From Streptomyces sp. SAJ15 (GTDB lineage: Bacteria > Actinomycetota > Actinomycetes > Streptomycetales > Streptomycetaceae), in assembly GCF_007595705.1 (NCBI RefSeq), contig NZ_NISY01000002.1, positions 310,001 through 374,000 on the forward strand: a DNA stretch of 64,000 nucleotides. Direction: 5' to 3'. Under the pieces are notes generated by a model, which worked only from the letters and a program-made list of their open reading frames with translations, ran no database searches and was not told where the DNA came from. The position numbers and the translations under genes were made by a program. Below are positions 28,568-35,765 of the stretch, in pieces (within the stretch, counting starts at the first letter, position 1; each line of letters opens with the position of its first letter).

Positions 28568-29097
28568 GCCAGGCCCCTCTCCGTCAGCAGCGCGTGCAGC
28601 GCGTCCGCCGATTCCGCCACGGTCTGGTGCTGCGACTCGATGCGCAGGTCCGGGGCCTGGGGCGGCTCATACGGATCGTCGACGCCCGTCAGCCCGGAGA
28701 TCTCGCCGGCCGCCTGCTTGGCGTACAGCCCCTTGACGTCGCGCGCCGAGCACACCTCCACCGGGGTGGCCACATGCACCTCCAGATACGCGGTGCCCGC
28801 CGCCTGGTGGCGCGTGCGCACCGCCTCGCGGCTGTCCGCGTACGGGGCGATGACCGGCACCAGGGTCTTGACGCCGTTGCTGGCCAGCAACTCGGCCACG
28901 AAGCCGATGCGTTGGACGTTGGTGTCGCGGTCGTCGCGGCTGAAGCCGAGGCCCGCGGAGAGGAAGGTGCGGATCTCGTCGCCGTCCAGCACCTCCACCC
29001 GATGCCCCTCGTCGCGCAGCCGGTCGGCCAGCGCGTACGCGATGGTCGTCTTGCCCGCGCTGGGTAGACCGGTGAGCCAAATCGTGGCGCCCGTCAC
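28564..29097 (-). CDS. cysC: Adenylylsulfate kinase (CysC)
   Basis: A 177-aa APS kinase. The GTG at 29097 (TGATIWLTGLPSAG) has GGGAGA upstream. The P-loop is GLPSAGKTT, and the APS-binding signatures are LDGDEIRTFLSAGLGFSRDDRDTN and DVKGLYAKQAAGEI with the lid region TGVDDPYEPP. It converts APS to PAPS. Its stop overlaps the cysD start. The 146 bp between it and cysH hold hairpins. Having both CysC and an Fe-S-type CysH means PAPS made here may mainly serve sulfotransferases. Confidence 0.94.
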   Translation of the reverse strand: MTGATIWLTGLPSAGKTTIAYALADRLRDEGHRVEVLDGDEIRTFLSAGLGFSRDDRDTNVQRIGFVAELLASNGVKTLVPVIAPYADSREAVRTRHQAAGTAYLEVHVATPVEVCSARDVKGLYAKQAAGEISGLTGVDDPYEPPQAPDLRIESQHQTVAESADALHALLTERGLA

Positions 29098-29140
29098 GTG
29101 AGTTCTCCCGCCATTTCTCCCCGGGGTATAGCCCCCAGGC

Positions 29141-29162
29141 CCCCTGTGAGTCCTACCAGGGG
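29141..29162 (-). other. Intra-operon hairpin between cysH and cysC
   Basis: CCCCTG (29141-29146) pairs with CAGGGG (29157-29162) over a 10-base loop, and a second short hairpin GGGG-CAA-CCCC lies nearby at about 29173-29183. The gap is the longest inside the cys part of the operon, so these could mark a processing site or partial terminator. Confidence 0.35.
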
Positions 29163-29243
29163 AATGGTTGTCTGGGGCAACCCCTGGCTCCCCCAGTGCG
29201 CTGTCAGGGGCCGCCGTCCGGACCCCGGATTCTTGGAGTCCGG

Positions 29244-29945
29244 TCATGTGTGCAGCCCGCATTCGATCTTTCCGCGGCCGGCCCAGCGGCCCGCGCGGGA
29301 GTCCTCGCCCGGCAGCACCCGCCGGGTGCACGGCGCACAGCCCACCGAGGCGTATCCGTCCATCAGCAGCGGGTTGGTGAGCACGCCGTGCTCGGCGACG
29401 TACGCGTCCACATCGGCCTGTGTCCACCGCGCTATCGGGGAGACCTTGACCTTGCCCCGTCGGGCGTCCCAGCCCACGACCGGGGTGCCCGCCCGGGTGG
29501 GCGCCTCGTCCCGGCGCAGCCCGGTGGCCCATGCGTCATACCCGGCCAGGCCCTCCTCCAACGGCCCGACCTTGCGCAGGGCGCAGCACAGATCGGGGTC
29601 GCGCTCGTGCAGCCGCGGACCGTACTCGGCGTCCTGCTCGGCCACGGTCTGTCGGGGGGTGAGTGTGATCACGTTGACATCGAGCACCGTGGCGACCGCG
29701 TCCCGGGTGCCGATGGTCTCCGGGAAGTGGTAGCCGGTGTCCAGGAACACGACGTCGACGCCGGGGAAGGCGCGGGAGGCCAGGTGTGCCACGACCGCGT
29801 CCTCCATCGACGAGGTCACACAGAAGCGGGGGCCGAAGGTGTCGGCCGCCCAGCGCAGGATGTCCAGCGCCGGGGCCTCCTCCAACTCCCGGCCCGCCCG
29901 CTCGGCCAGCGTCGCCAGCTCTCCGGTATCCGGTCCGTCCGTCAT
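29244..29945 (-). CDS. cysH: Phosphoadenylyl/adenylylsulfate reductase (CysH)
   Basis: A 233-aa reductase that converts activated sulfate to sulfite. The start at 29945 (MTDGPDTG) follows GGAGAGGG and overlaps the upstream small gene's stop (ATGA). The sequence FCVTSSMEDAVVAHLA and FLDTGYHFPET form the PP-loop-like binding fold. Two Cys pairs, CCALRK and CAPCTRR, are the 4Fe-4S ligands of APS-reductase-type enzymes, and the C-terminal ECGLHT carries the catalytic Cys. The Fe-S type indicates APS as the main substrate. Confidence 0.95.
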   Translation of the reverse strand: MTDGPDTGELATLAERAGRELEEAPALDILRWAADTFGPRFCVTSSMEDAVVAHLASRAFPGVDVVFLDTGYHFPETIGTRDAVATVLDVNVITLTPRQTVAEQDAEYGPRLHERDPDLCCALRKVGPLEEGLAGYDAWATGLRRDEAPTRAGTPVVGWDARRGKVKVSPIARWTQADVDAYVAEHGVLTNPLLMDGYASVGCAPCTRRVLPGEDSRAGRWAGRGKIECGLHT

Positions 29946-30121
29946 GTCGCACCCTCTCCACCGTCGTCGCGCCGAAGCCCACGGGTCAGCAGCCCGAGGA
30001 ACTTCAGTTGGAAGGCCCGGTTGCACGCCGCGCATTCCCAGGCGCCATGGCCCTGCTCGCTCGGCCGCAGGTCCTCGTCGCCGCAGTACGGGCAGTAGAA
30101 CGGGGCCGCGCGCTCGCTCAT
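29942..30121 (-). CDS. Small zinc-ribbon protein of the sulfite-reductase operon
   Basis: A 59-aa protein (MSERAAPFYCPYCGDED) with AGGAGG just upstream of its ATG. Two Cys pairs, CPYCG and CAAC, form a rubredoxin/zinc-ribbon-like knuckle; the C terminus is FQLKFLGLLTRGLRR. It overlaps the cysH start by 4 bp (ATGA) and its own start overlaps the micro-ORF stop. Position between sulfite reductase and CysH is common in actinomycetes and suggests a helper, for example metal or electron delivery, but the function is not known to me. Confidence 0.8.
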   Translation of the reverse strand: MSERAAPFYCPYCGDEDLRPSEQGHGAWECAACNRAFQLKFLGLLTRGLRRDDGGEGAT

Positions 30122-30258
30122 GAAGCCTCCTGGCCAGCCGGCGGCTCGACCCTCGGGGCGGGGCCGCGGGCGTGGCCCTCGACCGCGGGTCGGTGGTCCT
30201 TGGCCGCGCGTCGGTGGTCCGTCCCCGCGGGTCGGCGGCCCGGGTCCGCGGCGCTCAT
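30118..30258 (-). CDS. 46-aa micro-ORF coupled to sulfite reductase and the zinc-ribbon gene
   Basis: This short frame (MSAADPGRRPAGTDHRR) has a strong GAGGAGG ribosome binding site 7 bases before its ATG. Its start overlaps the sulfite reductase stop (ATGA) and its stop overlaps the zinc-ribbon start (ATGA), so it is coupled at both ends. It is Arg/Pro/His-rich with a heptad-like repeat (DHRRAAK, DHRPAVE) encoded by three 21-bp DNA repeats (30185-30241). It has no membrane segment and no recognisable domain. It may be a real microprotein or a translational relay that keeps ribosomes moving between the two larger genes. Confidence 0.55.
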   Translation of the reverse strand: MSAADPGRRPAGTDHRRAAKDHRPAVEGHARGPAPRVEPPAGQEAS

Positions 30259-31949
30259 GCGAGATCCTCCTCGGAGGCGCGGGCCGCCCAGGTGGCGAAC
30301 CGCTCGCCGTCCGCCCGCTGCTCCTGGAAGCGGCGCAGCACCCGCTCGACGTAGTCGGGGAGTTCGGCGGAGGTGACCTTCAGCCCGCGGACCTTGCGGC
30401 CGAAGCCCGGATCCAGGCCGAGGGCGCCCCCCAGGTGTACCTGGTACCCCTCGACCTGGCGACCCTCGTCGTCCAGGACCAACTGCCCCTTGAGACCGAT
30501 GTCCGCCACCTGGATACGGGCGCAGGCGTTCGGGCAGCCGTTGATGTTGATGGTGACCGGCTCGTCGAAGTCCGGCAGCCGCCGTTCCAGCTCGTCGATG
30601 AGCGAGGCGCCGCGCCCCTTCGTCTCCACGATGGCCAGCTTGCAGAACTCGATCCCGGTGCAGGCCATGGTGCCGCGCCGGAAGGGTGACGGGGTGACCC
30701 GCAGATCCAGCGCCTCCAGCGCGGCCACCAGCGACTCGACGCGGTCCGGCGCGACATCGAGCACGATCATCTTCTGCTCGACGGTGGTGCGCAGCCGGTC
30801 CGAGCCGTGCGCCGCCGCCAGCTCGGCGATCTTGGTGAGGGTGGCGCCGTCGACGCGCCCGACCCGGGGCGCGAAGCCCACGTAGAACCGGCCGTCCCGC
30901 TGTCGGTGCACGCCGACGTGGTCGCGCCAGCGGGCCACCGGCTGCTCCGGCGCCGGCCCGTCGACGAGCGGGCGCGACAGGTACTCCTCCTCCAATACCC
31001 GGCGGAACTCGGCCGCGCCCCAGTCGGCGACCAGGAACTTCAGCCGGGCGCGGTTGCGCAGCCGCCGGTACCCGTAGTCGCGGAAGATCGAGATGATGCC
31101 CTCGTAGACGTCCGGCACCTCCTCCAGCGGCACCCAGGCGCCCAGCCGGACCCCGAGCTTGGGGTTGGTGGAGAGCCCGCCGCCCACCCAGACGTCGAAG
31201 CCGGGGCCGTGCTCGGGGTGGCGCACGCCGACGAAGGCGACGTCGTTGATCTCGTGCGCCACGTCCAGCAGCGGCGAGCCGGAGACCGCGGACTTGAACT
31301 TGCGCGGCAGGTTGGAGAACTCCCTGTTGCCGACGATGCGACGGTTGATCTCCTCGATGGCGGGGGTGCCGTCGATGATCTCGTCCTCGGCGATCCCGGC
31401 CACCGGGGAGCCCAGGACCACCCGGGGGGTGTCGCCGCAGGCCTCGGTGGTGGACAGGCCCACCGCCTCCAGCCGGCGCCAGATCTCCGGCACGTCCTCG
31501 ATCCGGATCCAGTGGTACTGCACGTTCTGCCGGTCGGTGATGTCCGCGGTGCCGCGCGCGAACTCCTCGGAGATCTCGCCGATGACCCGCAGCTGATGGG
31601 TGGTCAGCCGGCCGCCGTCGATCCGCACCCGGAGCATGAAGTACTCGTCGTCCAGCTCCTCCGGCGGCAACACCGCGGTCTTGCCGCCGTCGATGCCGGG
31701 CTTGCGCTGGGTGTACAGCCCCCACCAGCGCATCCGGCCGCGCAGATCGGCGGGGTCGATGGAGTCGAAGCCCCGGTGCGCGTAGATCGTCTCAATGCGT
31801 GTCCGCACATTGAGACCGTCATCGTCCTTCTTGAACTGCTCGTTGGCGTTGAGCGGGGTGAAGTGGCCGACGGCCCACTGACCCTCGCCACGGTGGCGCC
31901 CCGCCTTGCGGCGGGACGCGGCGGGAGACGGCTTCGGGGTGTCGGCCAT
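30255..31949 (-). CDS. sir: Assimilatory sulfite reductase (ferredoxin-type, NirA/Sir family)
   Basis: A 564-aa siroheme/4Fe-4S enzyme that reduces sulfite to sulfide with electrons from ferredoxin. GGAGG precedes the ATG (MADTPKPSP). Two nitrite/sulfite-reductase ferredoxin-like half-domains are visible (GGRLTTHQLRVIGEISEEF and VDGATLTKIAELAAAHG). The cluster and siroheme ligands are in ACTGIEFCKLA and NGCPNACAR. The HWIRIEDVPEIW block is typical of actinobacterial Sir. It is the first large gene of the operon, 187 bp downstream of a leader peptide. Nitrite as substrate is the alternative, but the cys context makes sulfite the clear choice. Confidence 0.94.
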   Translation of the reverse strand: MADTPKPSPAASRRKAGRHRGEGQWAVGHFTPLNANEQFKKDDDGLNVRTRIETIYAHRGFDSIDPADLRGRMRWWGLYTQRKPGIDGGKTAVLPPEELDDEYFMLRVRIDGGRLTTHQLRVIGEISEEFARGTADITDRQNVQYHWIRIEDVPEIWRRLEAVGLSTTEACGDTPRVVLGSPVAGIAEDEIIDGTPAIEEINRRIVGNREFSNLPRKFKSAVSGSPLLDVAHEINDVAFVGVRHPEHGPGFDVWVGGGLSTNPKLGVRLGAWVPLEEVPDVYEGIISIFRDYGYRRLRNRARLKFLVADWGAAEFRRVLEEEYLSRPLVDGPAPEQPVARWRDHVGVHRQRDGRFYVGFAPRVGRVDGATLTKIAELAAAHGSDRLRTTVEQKMIVLDVAPDRVESLVAALEALDLRVTPSPFRRGTMACTGIEFCKLAIVETKGRGASLIDELERRLPDFDEPVTININGCPNACARIQVADIGLKGQLVLDDEGRQVEGYQVHLGGALGLDPGFGRKVRGLKVTSAELPDYVERVLRRFQEQRADGERFATWAARASEEDLA

Positions 31950-32061
31950 GGCGGTACGTCCTCCGGGACCTGCGGATGCGGCTGTGACCCGCTCGGGGAG
32001 CGCGCGGCAGGGCGCGACGGGCGGGTGTCACGTGCGAGAAAAAGGGAGAAAGGGGGAGAAA

Positions 32062-32078
32062 CTGCCCTGAAGGGCGCA
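32062..32078 (-). promoter_or_regulatory. Candidate attenuator hairpin between the leader peptide and sir
   Basis: On the transcribed strand GCCC-TTCA-GGGC forms a tight stem-loop whose flanks (CTGC and AG) partly extend it, followed by the pyrimidine-rich TTTCTCCCCCTTTCTCCC. A hairpin followed by a U/C-rich run after a leader peptide is the arrangement expected for transcription attenuation. It is short and no alternative antiterminator pairing was worked out. Confidence 0.35.
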
Positions 32079-32136
32079 GGAAGGCTGGGAGATCGCGGCG
32101 GTGTCGAGGCTGAGCTGCGGGACGGCGCCGGGACGG

Positions 32137-32220
32137 TCAGCGCGCCGGACAGATGGCGCTGGACATGCGGCCTAGGTCGACGTGTCGCCGACTCACCAAG
32201 GCAATTCCAGCTCGCTGCAT
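32137..32220 (-). CDS. Leader peptide of the sulfur-assimilation operon
   Basis: A 27-aa peptide, MQRAGIALVSRRHVDLGRMS followed by SAICPAR. The ALVSRRHVDLGR core recurs in short leader peptides annotated ahead of sulfur-metabolism genes in actinomycetes. The single Cys lies four residues from the end, where ribosome stalling on scarce Cys-tRNA would affect the following RNA structure. It starts 46 bases after a CATAAT -10 element and ends 187 bases before sir. No obvious ribosome binding site is seen. Confidence 0.75.
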   Translation of the reverse strand: MQRAGIALVSRRHVDLGRMSSAICPAR

Positions 32221-32265
32221 GACGGAAGCGTGGCACGGCCCTCTTCGGAGCGTCCACCGCCATCC

Positions 32266-32301
32266 ATTATGTGGACAACACTGTCCCGAATCTCGGGACA
32301 G
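32266..32301 (-). promoter_or_regulatory. Promoter and operator of the sulfur operon
   Basis: On the minus strand a good -10 element, CATAAT, lies at 32271-32266. About ten bases further upstream a perfect 9-bp inverted repeat, CTGTCCCGA-GAT-TCGGGACAG (32281-32301), covers the place where the -35 would be, and no TTGACA-like -35 is present. This fits a regulator-bound promoter for the leader peptide and sir. The same repeat begins 12 bases upstream of the stop end of the GNAT gene's 3' flank, so it could also act as that gene's terminator. Confidence 0.5.
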
Positions 32302-32312
32302 CGTGTCGTCGC

Positions 32313-32852
32313 TCACGGGCTGGGCTGGGTCTCGACCTTGGTGTCGAAGAGGCGGAAGCCGCGCCGCCGGTAGTTGTCGAGCGCGTGCGGGCCGTCGAGG
32401 CTGCAGGTGTGCAGCCACACCCGCTTGGTCGGCTCCCGGTCGGGCCACCGCTCGGCCAGGTCCCAGGCGCGCGCGGTGCCGAAGCTCAGCAGGTGTCCGC
32501 CGATGCGGCGGCCGCGGAAGTCGGGCAGCAGACCGAAGTACACGATCTCCACCACGCCGTCGTCCTGCGGGTCCAGCTCGACATAGCCGGCCGGGGTGCC
32601 GCGCTCGTACGCCACCCAGGTCTCCGCCGCGGGCCGCTCGACCACCTCCCGCCACTGCTCCCGGCTCCACGGCAGCCGGTCATGCCAGGAGATGTCCGAG
32701 CCCACCGCCGTGTACAGGAAGCGGCTGAGCTCGGGGCTGGGTATCTCCGCCCGCACGATGCGCACCCCGGCGGACTCCGGCGGTCGCTGCGCGGGCCTGA
32801 GGTCCTCGGGCGAGGTCTGCTCCAGGGACCAGGTGGTCACGGTGATCGTCAT
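32313..32852 (-). CDS. GNAT-family N-acetyltransferase
   Basis: A 179-aa acetyltransferase (MTITVTTWSLEQ). The core strands and acetyl-CoA loop are visible: ETWVAYERGTPAGYVELDPQ, then VEIVYFGLLPDFRGRRIGGHLLS, where the RGRRIGGHLL is the pyrophosphate-binding motif A, and ALDNYRRRGFRLFDTK near the end. Its ATG overlaps the stop of the upstream GAF regulator (ATGA), so the two are coupled. Substrate is unknown. Confidence 0.88.
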   Translation of the reverse strand: MTITVTTWSLEQTSPEDLRPAQRPPESAGVRIVRAEIPSPELSRFLYTAVGSDISWHDRLPWSREQWREVVERPAAETWVAYERGTPAGYVELDPQDDGVVEIVYFGLLPDFRGRRIGGHLLSFGTARAWDLAERWPDREPTKRVWLHTCSLDGPHALDNYRRRGFRLFDTKVETQPSP

Positions 32853-34066
32853 GCCCCCACCCAATCACGCCGGGCCGCCAACACCGCCGGGGCCGTGGAC
32901 GCGGGGAGCAGGTCCGCCGGGTGGTCGGGCCGCAGCACCTCCACGCTCACGTTGTCGGCGAAACGGTACGGACGGTGTGCCAGCACGCCGCCGACCGTGC
33001 GGCGCAGCCGGGACATCTCCGCCCGCACCGTGACCACCCGCCGCGGATCGCCGAAGAGGTCCTGCGCCAGCTGGGCGGCGCTCCGCCCGTCCGGGTGCAG
33101 GGCGAGCACCAGCAGCAGCTCGGTGTGGCGCGGGCTCAGCTCGTGCGACCAGCTGCCGACCGCGCCGCCGACGGTGACCGTCCACGAGCGGGCACCCGTC
33201 ACGTCGAGCACCACCCGGCTGGGCGCCGTCGGGCCCTGCGTCCCCACCCGCACCAGCCAGCCGCCCGGCAGCGGCTCCATCGTGCACGAGCCCAGCGACG
33301 GCAGCCACACCGTCCCGGCCTGCGGGGAGCGGGGGAGCGGCACCCGGTCCGGCGGGACCATGCCGGTCGCCGCGGCCGGCCAGCCGGACGCGTCCACCGC
33401 CAGCGCGGCGCCGTCCAGCCGGGCGAGCACGGGCGCCGCGATGCTCCGCAGCCGGTTGACCGACTCCCAGTGCCGGGCCCGCAGCTCTCCTTCGGCGACC
33501 CGGGTGATGGCGGTGACCAGCGCCAGCGTCGAGGGGTGGGCGAGCGACGCCGGGCTGGTCACGTTGACCACGCCCAGCAGCCTGCCGTCCCGCGGGTCGT
33601 GCAGCGGCGCGGCCGCGCAGTCCAGCGTGCGCAGCGCCGTGACGTAGTGCTCCTCGGCGTGAACGCGCTCCGGGCGGCGGGTCGCCAGCGCCGCCGCGAT
33701 CCCGTTGGTGCCGGCCGACTCCTCGCCCCAGTAGGCCCCCTCCGCCAGCTCCAGCCGCTCCGCGCTGCGTCGCAGCTGCCGGCTGCCCTCCTGCCACAGC
33801 ACCCAGCCCTGGGCGTCGGTGACCAGCAGCACATGCCGCTCGTCCTCCAGCACCGCGCGCAGCCCCTCCCGGACCACCGGCATCAGCTCCGCCAGCGGCG
33901 AGCCCTGCCGGCGGGTGACGATCTGGTCGGTGGAGAGCGGGCGGGCCGGCCGCCCCACGTCGGGGTCGACGCCGTGGCGCAGGGACCGCAGCCACGATGC
34001 CGCGATCATCGGACGCGCGGGCGCCGGGGCAGGGAAGGACACGGGGTCGGCTGTTCTGGGATGCAC
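32849..34066 (-). CDS. GAF-domain transcriptional regulator (AcoR-like N-terminal part, no AAA domain)
   Basis: A 405-aa regulator starting at GTG 34066. The N-terminal segment RPMIAASWLRSLRHGVDPD is typical of GAF regulators related to AcoR, followed by a GAF domain (LLVTDAQGWVLWQEG through YWGEESAGTNGIAAAL and VHAEEHYVTALRTLDCAAAPLHDP). There is no sigma-54 ATPase domain; the C terminus instead carries a winged-helix-like region (SPRHTELLLVLALHPDGRSAAQLAQDLFGD and VTVRAEMSRLRRTVGGVL). It is coupled to a GNAT gene. A symmetric site 53-70 bases upstream may be its own operator. Ligand unknown. Confidence 0.82.
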   Translation of the reverse strand: MHPRTADPVSFPAPAPARPMIAASWLRSLRHGVDPDVGRPARPLSTDQIVTRRQGSPLAELMPVVREGLRAVLEDERHVLLVTDAQGWVLWQEGSRQLRRSAERLELAEGAYWGEESAGTNGIAAALATRRPERVHAEEHYVTALRTLDCAAAPLHDPRDGRLLGVVNVTSPASLAHPSTLALVTAITRVAEGELRARHWESVNRLRSIAAPVLARLDGAALAVDASGWPAAATGMVPPDRVPLPRSPQAGTVWLPSLGSCTMEPLPGGWLVRVGTQGPTAPSRVVLDVTGARSWTVTVGGAVGSWSHELSPRHTELLLVLALHPDGRSAAQLAQDLFGDPRRVVTVRAEMSRLRRTVGGVLAHRPYRFADNVSVEVLRPDHPADLLPASTAPAVLAARRDWVGA

Positions 34067-34371
34067 GCTCTCATGGTGCCGTCGACGGGGCACTCCGTGC
34101 CGCCCATCGACAGGATCCGTTGCAACGCGTCGCAACGTTTGCGGACAGGTGCGCCGGACACGGACAGTGGACGTCAGCGCGGAGAGTGGTGCCGAGTCGG
34201 CGCGGCATCACTCTCCGCCATCGTTTGCGGTGGTCTCCCGTGGGCCTGTTGCTCCGCCCGGCGGACCGCGGACCACCGCGGCGGTCGCCGACGCGGCGGC
34301 GGAGTCCCACCTTCTGGCGCCACGCCAGTAGTGGTCAAAAGGTGCGCGCGGGCACGACTACGGTTAGAAGT
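34067..34371. other. Divergent promoter region between the GAF regulator and the YihY/BrkB gene
   Basis: About 305 bp. It holds an inverted repeat GTTGC-N8-GCAAC (34119-34136), whose right part is also a direct repeat of GCAACG, placed 53 bases upstream of the GAF regulator. Near the rightward gene a TACGGT hexamer (34359-34364) ends 7 bases before the GTG start, which would suit a leaderless transcript. Confidence 0.4.
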
Positions 34372-35487
34372 GTGCAGCCTGCAAACGAACCACCAGCGGA
34401 ACCGGCGCCGGAGCGGCCCTCCAGTCGCCTGCGCAGGGCCCGCGCCCTCTACCGCAACGTGTCGAAGCGTCGTATGGCGTGGCTGCTGCTGAAGGACACC
34501 GTGAACTCCTGCGTGGAGTACCGGGTCACCGGCCTCGCCGCCGAGGCCGCCTTCTTCACCCTGCTGTCGCTGCCCCCGCTGCTGCTGGGCCTGATCGGTC
34601 TGATCGGCTACGTGGACGCGTGGACCGACAGCCAGATGGTCGCCACGCTGCGGCAGAACATCCTCGACGCCTCCGGCACCGTGCTCTCCGACAAGGGCGT
34701 CAACGAGATCGCCAAGCCGCTGCTGGACGACGTCACCGAGGGCGGTCGCCCCGACGTCATCTCGCTCGGCTTCGGCATCGCCCTGTGGTCCGGCTCCCGC
34801 GCGGTCAACGTGTTCGTCGACACCATCACCATCATGTACGGGCTCGAAGGCCGCCGCGGCATCGTCAAGACCCGGCTGCTGGCGTTCCTGCTCTACCTCG
34901 TCGCCCTGGTCGTCGGCGCGATCGCGCTGCCACTGATGCTCATCGGCCCGGAGACGGTGGTCGACATCGTGCCCTGGAGCACCGACCTCGTCCGGGTGCT
35001 CTACTGGCCCGTCGTCATCCTGCTCTCGGTGGCCTTCCTGACCACGCTGTACCACGTGTCGGTGCCGGTGCGCTCGCCCTGGCCGGAGGACATCCCCGGC
35101 GCGCTGGTCGCCCTCACCATGTGGGTGCTGGGCAGCTTCCTGCTGCGCATCTACCTCACGCACACGGTGGAGGGGCCGACCATCTACGGCTCCCTGGCCG
35201 CGCCCGTCGCGGTGCTGCTGTGGATCGGCGTCTCCGCCTTCGCGGTGCTGGTCGGCGCCGCGGTCAACGCCGCGATCGACCGGGTCTGGCCGTCGGTCGC
35301 CACCGCCGCCGCCCGCGCGGAGCGGGCGGCACTGGAGCGGGAGCGGGCGCGCGTCGAGGCGGAGCTGCACGGGGCGCAGGAGTACGGCCCGGAGGACATG
35401 CCCTCGGAGTTCCCCGAGCGCTGGGCCCAGTTCCTGCCCCCGGAGGACCTGCGTTCGCGGCTGCGACACGGCCAGGAAAAGGAGTAG
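34372..35487 (+). CDS. YihY/BrkB-family inner-membrane protein
   Basis: A 371-aa membrane protein starting at GTG 34372 (QPANEPPAEPAP). After a charged N terminus there are six hydrophobic segments: about residues 55-77 (FFTLLSLPPLLLGLIGLIGYV), 138-155, 167-195 (LLAFLLYLVALVVGAIALPLML), 210-235, 250-268 and 285-310 (VAVLLWIGVSAFAVLVGAAVNAA). The TGLAAEAAFFTLLSLPPL motif is the family hallmark. The cytoplasmic tail is Arg/Glu-rich. Some annotations call the family ribonuclease BN, which is a misassignment; its role is unknown, perhaps transport. No ribosome binding site is apparent. Confidence 0.88.
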   Translation: MQPANEPPAEPAPERPSSRLRRARALYRNVSKRRMAWLLLKDTVNSCVEYRVTGLAAEAAFFTLLSLPPLLLGLIGLIGYVDAWTDSQMVATLRQNILDASGTVLSDKGVNEIAKPLLDDVTEGGRPDVISLGFGIALWSGSRAVNVFVDTITIMYGLEGRRGIVKTRLLAFLLYLVALVVGAIALPLMLIGPETVVDIVPWSTDLVRVLYWPVVILLSVAFLTTLYHVSVPVRSPWPEDIPGALVALTMWVLGSFLLRIYLTHTVEGPTIYGSLAAPVAVLLWIGVSAFAVLVGAAVNAAIDRVWPSVATAAARAERAALERERARVEAELHGAQEYGPEDMPSEFPERWAQFLPPEDLRSRLRHGQEKE

Positions 35488-35602
35488 CGCGACCCGACGG
35501 CGGCGGCTACGGTCGACTCCGTCCGAGGCCGACGTGGCCTGCCGGGACCTGAGACCCTACGCGAGCCGACGCCGGCTCCGGGACCGCTGGGAGGTGGAGA
35601 CC

Positions 35603-35683
35603 GTGATGACGAAGACGGTTGCCGTCATGGGTGTCGCCCGCACCCGCCAGCTCACCTCTCCCACTCCTGTGGTCCCCGACTGA
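35603..35683 (+). CDS. Possible 26-aa small ORF upstream of rsgA
   Basis: This frame (GTG then ATG; MMTKTVAVMGVARTRQLTSP) has a very strong ribosome binding site, GGGAGGTGGAGACC, directly before the start, better than that of the following gene. It ends 82 bases before the chosen rsgA start. The peptide has no recognisable domain. It could be a regulatory leader or a small protein. Confidence 0.4.
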   Translation: MMTKTVAVMGVARTRQLTSPTPVVPD

Positions 35684-35765
35684 CGCCTCGCCCCGTCGAG
35701 CCCCAGCGCGAACAGGCGCGCGCCCGACCGAGGCCCGGGACCACTCTTCCGAAGGGTCGATCCCG

